From Candidatus Thorarchaeota archaeon (GTDB lineage Archaea > Asgardarchaeota > Thorarchaeia > Thorarchaeales > Thorarchaeaceae), in the NCBI GenBank assembly GCA_016840965.1, contig JAEORI010000109.1:1-10184 (forward strand): a stretch of DNA of 10,184 nt. Reading direction: 5' to 3'. The notes under the pieces were generated by a model. It saw only the letters and a program-made list of their open reading frames with translations, was not told the origin of the DNA and did not search any database. Shown here one piece after another: positions 1-5,147 of the stretch. Numbering within the stretch: the stretch's first letter is position 1; every line of letters starts with the position of its first letter. The translations under genes and the position numbers were made by a program.

Positions 1-40
1 TGCCGCAGTGGCCTAGCCTGGTTAGGGCGCGAGACTCATA

Positions 41-97
41 ATCTTCTTGGGATTCCCAAGATATAATCGGGGTCATTGAGACCGCGCCTGATGAGGC
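41..97 (+). other. tRNA-Met intron 1, canonical position 37/38 (57 nt)
   Basis: The boundaries follow from a textbook BHB. The outer helix is the anticodon stem CGAGA:TCTCG. The 4-bp central helix is CTCA (35-38) with TGAG (92-95). The 5' bulge is T39 A40^A41 and the 3' bulge G96 C97^A98, each cut after its second base. Removal restores a 7-nt anticodon loop CTCATAA. The intron also holds a hairpin near its start (CTTGGG...CCCAAG). Confidence 0.9.
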
Positions 98-119
98 ATC
101 TCGAAGTCGTGGGCTCGAA

Positions 120-149
120 ACTCTATCGCATATCGTGATAGGGAGATTA
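120..149 (+). other. tRNA-Met intron 2, T-loop position 59/60 (30 nt)
   Basis: The insertion lies between the two T-stem strands. A hairpin of about 9 bp (121-129 with 135-143, two G-T wobbles) is the inner helix. Bulges A118 A119^A120 and T148 A149^T150 sit exactly 4 nt apart on opposite strands, with the T-stem as outer helix. The intervening 4-nt helix (114-117 with 144-147) has only two Watson-Crick pairs, so this is a relaxed BHB. Splicing gives a 7-nt T-loop CTCGAAT. The exact cut could shift by one base because A119 and A120 are identical. Confidence 0.78.
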
Positions 150-209
150 TCCCACCTGCGGCACCAGCTCTTTAAAAACATCTCATCCAAAATTTCTTTC
201 ATGACGGGG

Positions 210-216
210 TTATTAG
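210..216 (+). promoter_or_regulatory. TATA-like box of the 70-aa gene
   Basis: TTATTAG lies about 25 bases before the ATG at 238, and no clear ribosome binding site lies between. That spacing suits a leaderless archaeal transcript. The match is short and AT-rich sequence is common here. Confidence 0.35.
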
Positions 217-237
217 GAACAATTTACACATAAAACC

Positions 238-450
238 ATGAAGAAAGAAAAGTGGAAATTGGTAGGTGGACGCGTTTATAGACTAGTAGAAGTTTTCGAT
301 AACATACTTGATGCGACATTACTAGCCAGAGAATTGAAGGAAAATAATCATGTGTTCCTCTCAAAACTAGAAAAAAACATGTGGGCTGTTTATCATAGAC
401 CAAAGGATTCTATCATTGAATGTACTCCTAAACATTTCAATCTAGTATAG
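238..450 (+). CDS. Small protein of unknown function, paralogue of the gene at 4189-4392
   Basis: A 70-residue soluble protein that I do not recognise. It is real because a second copy in this window (67 aa) aligns without gaps over the first 58 or so residues with about 23 identities. Shared features are W6, LV (8-9), G11, YRLV (14-17), a central A-x-x-LA-x-x-L helix, N36 and a WAVY-x-[RK]-PK block (49-56). The pattern suggests a beta-hairpin, one helix and a second beta-hairpin. There is no signal peptide, membrane segment, metal-binding Cys pair or charged DNA-binding patch. The gene follows tRNA-Met by 71 bases, with no clear ribosome binding site, so the mRNA may be leaderless. Function is unknown. 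Confidence 0.8.
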   Translation: MKKEKWKLVGGRVYRLVEVFDNILDATLLARELKENNHVFLSKLEKNMWAVYHRPKDSIIECTPKHFNLV

Positions 451-473
451 ATTCTTTATACTTCCATTGGTGC

Positions 474-480
474 TTAATAG
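474..480 (+). promoter_or_regulatory. TATA-like box of the 103-aa gene
   Basis: TTAATAG is centred about 25 bases before the ATG at 502. The same heptamer occurs at the same distance before the gene at 4189. No ribosome binding site is visible, so leaderless translation is likely. A second AT-rich element (ACTATAAAC, 482-490) is too close to the start to be the main box. Confidence 0.4.
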
Positions 481-501
481 ATACTATAAACACATAGAAC
501 T

Positions 502-813
502 ATGACAATTAGCCCCATTGTAAATGAAGATGAAAATAAAACCAGAAAAATTCAGATTGAATCCTTGGGTAGAATTGTTAAACAGCTTCAACGTCCACAC
601 TTTGAAAAACTCATACGAGAATCAATCATTTCAGGAGTCGTTGATATTACAGACTGGACTTTTGAAGCTGTTAAGACGCTCCTAAAAGTCGGTGCAGAAA
701 AAAATCTCAAAATTACACTAAAGAATGGCGCGAGATACCTCATGCCAGTTATATATCCAAAAGGTCAGATGCTTGAATCATTCGCAAAAGCCATCGTGTC
801 TGGCGAATGGTGA
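502..813 (+). CDS. Hypothetical protein, 103 aa
   Basis: I do not recognise this protein. It begins with a polar, probably disordered stretch of about 15 residues. A mainly helical part follows (about 17-65), with a basic-amphipathic segment around residues 18-40. It ends in a mixed segment in which GARYLMPVIYPKG (about 75-87) looks like a beta-turn-beta element. There is no membrane segment, signal peptide, Cys motif or recognisable catalytic signature. It lies 51 bases after the 70-aa gene and 68 bases before pgk, all on the same strand, but it seems to have its own promoter box. The reading frame uses codons like its neighbours and ends cleanly with TGA, so I take it as a real gene of unknown role. 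Confidence 0.72.
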   Translation: MTISPIVNEDENKTRKIQIESLGRIVKQLQRPHFEKLIRESIISGVVDITDWTFEAVKTLLKVGAEKNLKITLKNGARYLMPVIYPKGQMLESFAKAIVSGEW

Positions 814-870
814 AACAGTCCTAATCACACTTTGAAAATCTCTTTATTGCCGCTTGGTATAAAACAAAGT

Positions 871-876
871 AGGTGA
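871..876 (+). promoter_or_regulatory. Ribosome binding site that fixes the pgk start
   Basis: AGGTGA lies five bases before the ATG at 882. The longer frame would start with GTG at 873, which is inside this site. The same AGGTGA with the same five-base gap occurs at 3143-3148. Confidence 0.7.
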
Positions 877-881
877 TAATC

Positions 882-2087
882 ATGGAATTCGCTTTCAAGA
901 CGCTCGACGATATAGACTATGTTGGAAAGAAGATACTACTTCGTGTTGACATGAATTGTTCAGTAGATCCTGAAACTAAGCAGATTACTGATATTTCACG
1001 AATTGAAGCAATCCAAGAAACGTTAAATGAACTCTCCAGAAGCAAAGTCGTTCTAATAGCTCACCAAGGAAGTCCAGGGAGTGATGATTTCATTTCACTT
1101 GAACAACATACTAAAATCCTAAAGCAACTTGGATTCAGAGCAAGCTTCGTTGATGATATCTTTGGAGAAAAAGCAAAGAAAGCTATATCTCAGGTTAAGA
1201 ATGGCGAAATTCTGGTTCTTCAGAACGTCCGATATTTTGAAGGCGAACTAAAAAAAGCACCTCCTTCTGAAGTTGCCAAGGAGAAAATTGTACAAGATCT
1301 TTACCCACTCTTTGATTTCTTTGTAAACGATGCCTTTGGAGCTTCGCATCGTTCCCAAGCATCTATTGTTGGTTTTACTACGGTACTTCCATCTGTTGCT
1401 GGAAGACTTGTAGAGAAAGAAATTCGTACACTTACTGCTGCAACGGATACTGACCAACATCCTTGGACTCTAGTACTTGGAGGAAGTAAAGTAGAAGATA
1501 AGGTTGACATATTAAACAAGCTTCTAACAACTAACAGAGTTGACAACGCACTCCTGGGCGGGCTCATTGGAACACTCTTTCTTATAGCTGATGAAAAAGT
1601 TCCAGAGAGCTACTCGAAACCAATCAAAGGTTATGATTCAGCAGTAGACACAGCACGAAAACTTCTGAACAAATATCCAGACATTATCATACTTCCTGAA
1701 GATGCCGCTGTAGAGAAAAATAATGAAAGATTTGACTGTACTTTCACCCAAATGCAAAATCACCCATTCCTAGATATTGGCTTGAAGACAGGTAAAAAGT
1801 ATGTAAGAATCATCAAGGAATCTGCAGTAGTCTTTGCCAATGGTCCAATGGGATACTTCGAGAAAGAGCCATTCGCAAAAGGTACAACAAACGTCCTTAA
1901 TGCAATTGCGGACTGCAAAGGTGTTACTGTTGTTGGTGGAGGTCACATGGGTGCCATGGCAAAGAAGCTGTCACTCGAAAATCGTATTACACATATTAGC
2001 ACTGGCGGAGGGGCAACAATTAATTTCCTAACCGGAAAGAAATTAGATCTAATTGCTGCTCTGGAAGCTGCAGCCCAGAGAATGTAG
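882..2087 (+). CDS. pgk: Phosphoglycerate kinase
   Basis: Cytosolic enzyme that interconverts 1,3-bisphosphoglycerate + ADP and 3-phosphoglycerate + ATP, in glycolysis and gluconeogenesis. Starting at ATG 882 the protein is 401 aa, normal for an archaeal PGK. Visible motifs are RVDMN (21-25) and HQG (61-63) of the substrate-binding N-domain, NVR (115-117), NDAFGASHR (149-157), GGSKVEDK (200-207), NGPMGYFE (320-327) near the nucleotide site, GGGH (352-355; the archaeal version of the bacterial GGD) and STGGGA (373-378), the glycine-rich loop of the C-domain. All key blocks are present and the frame is intact. A GTG at 873 would add three residues but lies within the ribosome binding site, so I prefer 882. 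The gene ends 38 bases before the tRNA-Thr gene on the other strand. Confidence 0.97.
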   Translation: MEFAFKTLDDIDYVGKKILLRVDMNCSVDPETKQITDISRIEAIQETLNELSRSKVVLIAHQGSPGSDDFISLEQHTKILKQLGFRASFVDDIFGEKAKKAISQVKNGEILVLQNVRYFEGELKKAPPSEVAKEKIVQDLYPLFDFFVNDAFGASHRSQASIVGFTTVLPSVAGRLVEKEIRTLTAATDTDQHPWTLVLGGSKVEDKVDILNKLLTTNRVDNALLGGLIGTLFLIADEKVPESYSKPIKGYDSAVDTARKLLNKYPDIIILPEDAAVEKNNERFDCTFTQMQNHPFLDIGLKTGKKYVRIIKESAVVFANGPMGYFEKEPFAKGTTNVLNAIADCKGVTVVGGGHMGAMAKKLSLENRITHISTGGGATINFLTGKKLDLIAALEAAAQRM

Positions 2088-2116
2088 AATTGATTTTCCA
2101 TGTTGGCTTAGAACTA

Positions 2117-2125
2117 CAAAATAAG
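2117..2125 (-). terminator. T-rich terminator after tRNA-Thr
   Basis: On the minus strand CTTATTTTG follows the encoded CCA directly. A near-identical CTTATTTTC sits just after the CCA of tRNA-Arg(CCT). T-runs are the usual archaeal stop signal, and the repetition supports a real one. Confidence 0.5.
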
Positions 2126-2201
2126 TGGAGCCCCAGGCGAGATTTGAACTCGCGACCTGCTGATTACAAGTCAGCCGCTATAGCCTCTAAGCCACTGGGG
2201 C
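2126..2201 (-). tRNA. tRNA-Thr(TGT), no intron
   Basis: Read on the minus strand, the acceptor stem GCCCCAG (from 2201) pairs with CTGGGGC. The anticodon stem GCTGA/TCAGC encloses the loop CTTGTAA, giving anticodon TGT. The T-arm is GCGAG TTCAAAT CTCGC. The discriminator is T, as in archaeal tRNA-Thr, and CCA is encoded (2126-2128). At 76 nt it is the only uninterrupted tRNA in the window. Confidence 0.97.
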
Positions 2202-2224
2202 ACAATGTGCTGGTCAATCTGAAC

Positions 2225-2235
2225 GTATTATAGAG
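2225..2235 (-). promoter_or_regulatory. TATA box of tRNA-Thr
   Basis: On the minus strand CTCTATAATAC is centred about 29 bases before the tRNA 5' end at 2201. A purine-rich GCGAAAA run just upstream could act as the TFB recognition element. The spacing fits an archaeal promoter with a very short tRNA leader. Confidence 0.5.
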
Positions 2236-2252
2236 TTTTCGCAGCAGCACAT

Positions 2253-2795
2253 CTACTTGTCATGATATACATTATCTATGATGATGGCGTAAGCGAGCAA
2301 CATCATTCTAGGTGCCATAGGATCGACAATGTGAATCACATATCTATCCTTGAAGTTGAAAGCTGGAGCAAAGATATCTCTCCACTTGTCTCCTTTCTTA
2401 ATCTCAGCGTAAACTCTATTCTTATCATTAGCGTCTGTGATTGTGAAGTTCCACTTCATGACTCCGCCTTGAGCTTTGTATATCATCCTATCCTCTGAAT
2501 CATACATATCAACAGAGCCTCTTATTGCAATCATAGGTCTCTTTCCTCGACCAATCAGTTCACCTGTAGGAGCTTTGACATCATAGATTGGACGAGCACT
2601 CACCAGTTTCTTATTGATTATACAAACAATAGAATCATCAGGATTCCTCAGCTCAATTTCAGCACGCATCGATATGAGTTTCCTCTTCATCGATCCTATC
2701 CTCTCACCTTGGGGGTTGTAAATATCACCACCGCCAAATTTCCACGCTTTCTCGTGTAGCACATAAAATTCAATTGATGGGTCAAAAAGGCTCAT
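2253..2795 (-). CDS. LURP-one-related / tubby-C-terminal-like protein
   Basis: 180 aa, resembling the LOR (DUF567) family, whose beta-barrel around a central helix is shared with tubby C-terminal domains and phospholipid scramblases. The sequence shows the repeated strand-turn-strand pattern of the family: an opening FYVLHEKAWKFGG-like strand, an N-P-x-G-E-R-I-G-x-M-K-R turn (about 27-38), a second turn A-P-T-G-E-L-I-G-R-G-K-R (about 75-86), an I-x-IRG-x-x-D-M-Y-D strand (about 88-99) and a hydrophobic C-terminal helix DPMAPRMMLLAYAIIIDNVYHD, probably the barrel core. There is no signal peptide. Start ATG 2795 is supported by AAGGTGAT at 2801-2808. Biochemical role is unknown; lipid or membrane binding is an inference from the family. 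It is followed on the same strand by tRNA-Thr, which has its own promoter. Confidence 0.8.
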   Translation of the reverse strand: MSLFDPSIEFYVLHEKAWKFGGGDIYNPQGERIGSMKRKLISMRAEIELRNPDDSIVCIINKKLVSARPIYDVKAPTGELIGRGKRPMIAIRGSVDMYDSEDRMIYKAQGGVMKWNFTITDANDKNRVYAEIKKGDKWRDIFAPAFNFKDRYVIHIVDPMAPRMMLLAYAIIIDNVYHDK

Positions 2796-2800
2796 ATTTC

Positions 2801-2808
2801 ATCACCTT
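2801..2808 (-). promoter_or_regulatory. Strong ribosome binding site of the LURP-one-related gene
   Basis: AAGGTGAT on the minus strand, five bases before the ATG at 2795, is an extended complement to the archaeal 16S rRNA 3' end. It confirms the start codon. Confidence 0.7.
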
Positions 2809-2809
2809 G

Positions 2810-3142
2810 AATAGCTATCTATATAGAATAAACCCAATTAAGACAAACTGGGTTGCATACCAATTATTGAACTCTATGTTACTTAAATAAAGAAAGAGCA
2901 ATTCTATCAAGAGGAAAATGAGCCCGATTTCTTCTGAAATCCAAAGTTGGCCATCAAGCATTATCTAATAAGTGTTAGATTTCATCCAAGAATGAAATAT
3001 CTTTATGAGTGCCCATGTTTAAGTAACTGATAAGGACCATTTCATTAAGGAATAAGACACACGTCTTACAAACCCTAATCCTTACGAGAAAAGTAAAATA
3101 GCGTACGAAATTGCCTAGCAAGGCATAGGACGAAGTACCAGT
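2810..3142. other. Gene-free region of about 330 bases with promoter-like boxes and two inverted repeats
   Basis: No ORF of convincing size. It holds TATA-like sequences for the minus-strand gene (CTATATAG, 2819-2826; TTTATTC, 2827-2833 region). A strong TATA-like TTAAATAA at 2883-2890 faces the plus strand. An inverted repeat AACCCA (2831-2836)/TGGGTT (2849-2854) may be an operator. A hairpin ATTTCAT (2979-2985)/ATGAAAT (2992-2998) with a 6-nt loop is also present. The downstream gene would have a long 5' leader if transcribed from the 2883 box, or a small RNA could start near 2912. I see no known RNA family. Confidence 0.5.
2883..2890 (+). promoter_or_regulatory. TATA-like box facing the Pro/Gly-rich membrane protein gene
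   Basis: TTAAATAA is the best plus-strand TATA match in the gene-free region. Initiation about 26 bases downstream would fall near 2912, giving roughly 240 bases of leader before the start at 3154. An alternative is TTTAAGTA near 3016-3023. Confidence 0.3.
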
Positions 3143-3148
3143 AGGTGA
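3143..3148 (+). promoter_or_regulatory. Ribosome binding site pointing to a TTG start at 3154
   Basis: AGGTGA, five bases before TTG 3154, is the same site and spacing as for pgk. The upstream in-frame GTG at 3145 lies inside this site and is therefore unlikely to be the start. Confidence 0.55.
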
Positions 3149-3153
3149 ACCAA

Positions 3154-4086
3154 TTGCAAATCTCCTATACAGAATTCACGACATTCATAGTAAACTTATT
3201 CAGACCAATCTCGGACTTTTTCCAATCTCTCGGTATTCCATTTGGTCCAATAGCCTGGATGTTTATCATAGCTGTAACTCCATTATTTCTAATAATAGTC
3301 CTACTGGTTGTTCGTGGACGTCGCGTTTCTAGAAGTGTCGGTGTAGACGAAGGAATTAGGAAAATCCTCGCATCAACTGGTGATGTTTCAAGTGGTATAT
3401 CAGGTGCAAAGAAACTCAAATTCTTAAAGACACCATCACAGGCGCTAATCTTTCTTAAAATTGAAGAAAACGCTGTCGAGCAAGCTCTGTCTGCAATTGA
3501 TTACTTCAACAAACAAGGTGACATTGATGAAACCATAAAGGATAAGCTTGTCACTGTATACCAAGATCGTCTGGCATCTGTACGGGATGCTTTAGCTAAA
3601 GATGAACAACTCAAGGAAATCGTAGACACCTCTTCTGCAGTTGACAGGGCACGCTCAGACTATCTAGCAAAACTTGCTGCAATGTCTGGAACATCGGTTG
3701 AATCTGATATGGAAGAAACTGGACCATCCAGCGTTGGAATGCCTGATATGGTAAGTACTGCCCCTCCAAGCGGTGGTCCTCCCGGAGGTGGTCCTCCAGG
3801 TGGCGGCCCCCCAGGTGGTGGTCCCCCCGGAGGTGGTCCTCCAAGTGGCGGCCCTCCCGGAGGTGGTGCTCCAGCCCAAGCAGCTCCAATTACAACTCCT
3901 CCAAGTAGTGGTCCCCCTAGTGGCGGTCCACCAGGTGGTGCAGCTCCTACTACTACTCCAAGTGGTGGTCCTCCAAGTGCGGCAACAATTGAAGATGCTC
4001 CAAAACCCATGGGCGGAAAGAGTTCTCTACAGTCTGAAATGCTGGCTGAAATGGAGCGATTGAAAGCACTTATGGGTGGAGACTGA
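3154..4086 (+). CDS. Membrane-anchored Pro/Gly-rich repeat protein of unknown function
   Basis: About 310 aa from TTG 3154 (313 from GTG 3145; the numbers here use GTG). Residues 1-33 look amphipathic. Residues 35-57 form one membrane segment followed by RGRR, which predicts that the long C-terminal part is cytoplasmic. Residues 65-180 are mostly helical and charged, possibly coiled. Residues 207-241 are seven consecutive five-residue PPxGG units, followed after a short AQAAPITT spacer by more PPSSG/PPSGG/PPGGA units to about 280. The last 18-20 residues form an amphipathic helix ending in ALMGGD. No enzyme motif is visible. The layout resembles scaffold or adaptor proteins that present a proline tract, for example to profilin, SH3-like or GYF-like partners. 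That is inference. It stands alone, with unrelated genes on both sides. Confidence 0.8.
   Translation: MQISYTEFTTFIVNLFRPISDFFQSLGIPFGPIAWMFIIAVTPLFLIIVLLVVRGRRVSRSVGVDEGIRKILASTGDVSSGISGAKKLKFLKTPSQALIFLKIEENAVEQALSAIDYFNKQGDIDETIKDKLVTVYQDRLASVRDALAKDEQLKEIVDTSSAVDRARSDYLAKLAAMSGTSVESDMEETGPSSVGMPDMVSTAPPSGGPPGGGPPGGGPPGGGPPGGGPPSGGPPGGGAPAQAAPITTPPSSGPPSGGPPGGAAPTTTPSGGPPSAATIEDAPKPMGGKSSLQSEMLAEMERLKALMGGD
3763..3867 (+). repeat. Seven 15-bp tandem repeats coding PPxGG
   Basis: Units of the type CCTCCAGGTGGTGGT vary mostly at third positions (GGT/GGC/GGA, CCT/CCC/CCA), so the protein repeat is conserved while the DNA has drifted. A second, less regular set continues to about 3984. The drift suggests selection on the protein instead of very recent slippage. 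Confidence 0.85.
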
Positions 4087-4160
4087 GTTTCACAAGCTTA
4101 GCAAATGCAAGTATTTTGAATTTGAAAGTGAAAAAAACGGCCATGTTCATCATTCCATCA

Positions 4161-4167
4161 TTAATAG
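4161..4167 (+). promoter_or_regulatory. TATA-like box of the 67-aa gene
   Basis: TTAATAG, identical to the box at 474-480, lies about 25 bases before the ATG pair at 4189/4192. It is consistent with a leaderless transcript. Confidence 0.4.
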
Positions 4168-4188
4168 GTAGCGTAAGGATATCACTTT

Positions 4189-4392
4189 ATGATGCGGCAG
4201 TCACGATGGCAATTAGTAGATGGCCAGATCTATCGATTAGTAGATATACTTCACAGTAAGAAGAATGCTGAAACTCTAGCAAAATCACTCGAAGATAACT
4301 GCGCTGTCGTCATCATATCGACTGAAGACAACAGATGGGCCGTGTACTGGAAACCGAAAACTGGAACACTATGTCCATATGGTGTCGTCTAA
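4189..4392 (+). CDS. Small protein of unknown function, paralogue of the gene at 238-450
   Basis: 67 aa, or 66 if the second ATG (4192) is used; that start lines up exactly with the first residue of the paralogue. The conserved positions are a W followed by LV-x-G, the YRLV block, a helix with A-x-x-LA-x-x-L, an N, then N-x-WAVY-x-KPK near the end. The tail after PK differs between the two copies and is shorter here, ending in CPYGVV. Predicted order is beta-hairpin, helix, beta-hairpin. There is no signal peptide, membrane segment or known motif. It lies 102 bases after the Pro/Gly-rich protein gene and 69 before rpiA. Two diverged copies within 4 kb point to an old duplication and a family probably larger than this window. 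Function unknown. Confidence 0.8.
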   Translation: MMRQSRWQLVDGQIYRLVDILHSKKNAETLAKSLEDNCAVVIISTEDNRWAVYWKPKTGTLCPYGVV

Positions 4393-4461
4393 TTTTCCCT
4401 CTCGGAAGGCTTTTGGGAAGCTTAGTATACAAGTCAATTAATCACCAGTGGAGACCTTATC

Positions 4462-5145
4462 ATGTCGAAAGCGAAGCTGAATGCAGCAAGAAGTGCTCTA
4501 GAAAAGATACCTAAAAAAGGTCCAATTGGTCTCGGTAGTGGATCCACAGTTGCTATTTTTGCAAAAGAGCTTGGACTACGGATTTTGAATGGTGAGAATG
4601 ACATCTGTGTTGTACCGAGTTCCTACCAAGCTTATCAATTGGCTGTGCAACATCAAATTCCTCTCACGAATCTTGACATCAATCCAGAATTGATGATGAC
4701 ATTCGATGGCGCTGATGAGGTTGATAGAAATCTCAATTTAACAAAAGGTGGAGGTGGCGCACTGTTTCAGGAGAAAGTGGTTGCTTCAGCTTCAGAGAGG
4801 CTAATAATAATTGTAGATGAATCCAAACTCGTAGATCAACTTGCCTCGAAATTTTTGATACCTATAGAAGTTCTTCCGTTCTCTCTTGGTGTGGTCAGAA
4901 AGAAAATCATGAACATGGGAATTGAGCCCATTGTAAGACAAGCTGAGAAAAAGATGGGCCCTGTTGTGACCGATAATGGAAACTTCATCATAGATCTCAA
5001 ATTTCCAAAACCAATTGATAATCCTGCTAAAGTCGCTATAGATTTGAAGATGATACCGGGAGTCATAGAAACCGGTTTATTTGTTGGAATGACTGACGAA
5101 GTACATGTGGGCAAAGAAGACGGGGTTTACATTCTAAAGAAATGA
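4462..5145 (+). CDS. rpiA: Ribose-5-phosphate isomerase A
   Basis: Interconverts ribose 5-phosphate and ribulose 5-phosphate in the pentose phosphate network; cytosolic. At 227 aa it has the usual RpiA length. GLGSGST (23-29) is the phosphate-binding loop. FDGADEVD (81-88) carries the active-site Asp pair. KGGGGALFQEK (95-105) contains the catalytic Glu (E104) and Lys95. DESK (119-122) completes the active site, and PIEVLPF follows. Start ATG 4462 has GTGGAG eight bases upstream, and a TATA-like TTAGTATA lies at 4422-4429. The gene ends two bases before the end of the convergent DUF4037 gene, so the two transcripts probably overlap at their 3' ends. With pgk it is one of two central carbon genes here, but they are not in one operon. 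Confidence 0.97.
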   Translation: MSKAKLNAARSALEKIPKKGPIGLGSGSTVAIFAKELGLRILNGENDICVVPSSYQAYQLAVQHQIPLTNLDINPELMMTFDGADEVDRNLNLTKGGGGALFQEKVVASASERLIIIVDESKLVDQLASKFLIPIEVLPFSLGVVRKKIMNMGIEPIVRQAEKKMGPVVTDNGNFIIDLKFPKPIDNPAKVAIDLKMIPGVIETGLFVGMTDEVHVGKEDGVYILKK

Positions 5146-5147
5146 TT

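Larger units (their letters stand above)
2..166 (+). tRNA. tRNA-Met(CAT), elongator type, with two introns
   Basis: The acceptor stem GCCGCAG (2-8) pairs with CTGCGGC (156-162), followed by discriminator A and an encoded CCA (164-166). The D-stem is GCCT/GGGC. The anticodon stem CGAGA (30-34) pairs with TCTCG (99-103) around a CAT anticodon (37-39). The T-stem GTGGG (109-113) pairs with CCCAC (151-155). Two insertions must be removed: 41-97 after position 37, and 120-149 inside the T-loop. The mature RNA would be 78 nt including CCA. A G1-C72 pair and no GGG/CCC run in the anticodon stem argue against initiator tRNA. A tRNA-Ile read after CAT modification is less likely but not excluded. Position 54 reads C instead of the usual T, which is odd. 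The downstream bases 167-176 are T-rich and may end transcription. Confidence 0.93.

Noticed and set aside
88..94. CTGATGA in tRNA-Met intron 1 resembling a C/D-box guide RNA (box C core TGATGA), as in the archaeal tRNA-Trp intron
   Set aside because: There is only one box and no matching D box after it, and these bases are already explained by pairing with the anticodon loop in the BHB.
858..864. TATAAAA as the pgk TATA box
   Set aside because: It lies only about 21 bases before ATG 882, so transcription would begin at or after the start and exclude the clear ribosome binding site. A weaker TTTATT at 842-847 is better placed, but neither is convincing.
2918..2968. 16-codon ORF with GAGG upstream in the gene-free region
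   Set aside because: Too short to judge from one sequence. It is noted in the intergenic finding but not called as a gene.
3763..3984. CRISPR-like array in the repeat region
   Set aside because: The 15-bp units are contiguous, in frame and without spacers; they encode a PPxGG protein repeat.
3660..4010. Long minus-strand frame opposite the Pro/Gly repeat, rich in GGPPLGG
   Set aside because: It is a mirror of the repeat: GC-rich triplets such as GGT/CCA give open frames on both strands. There is no start signal, and the plus frame has a membrane segment and sensible ends.
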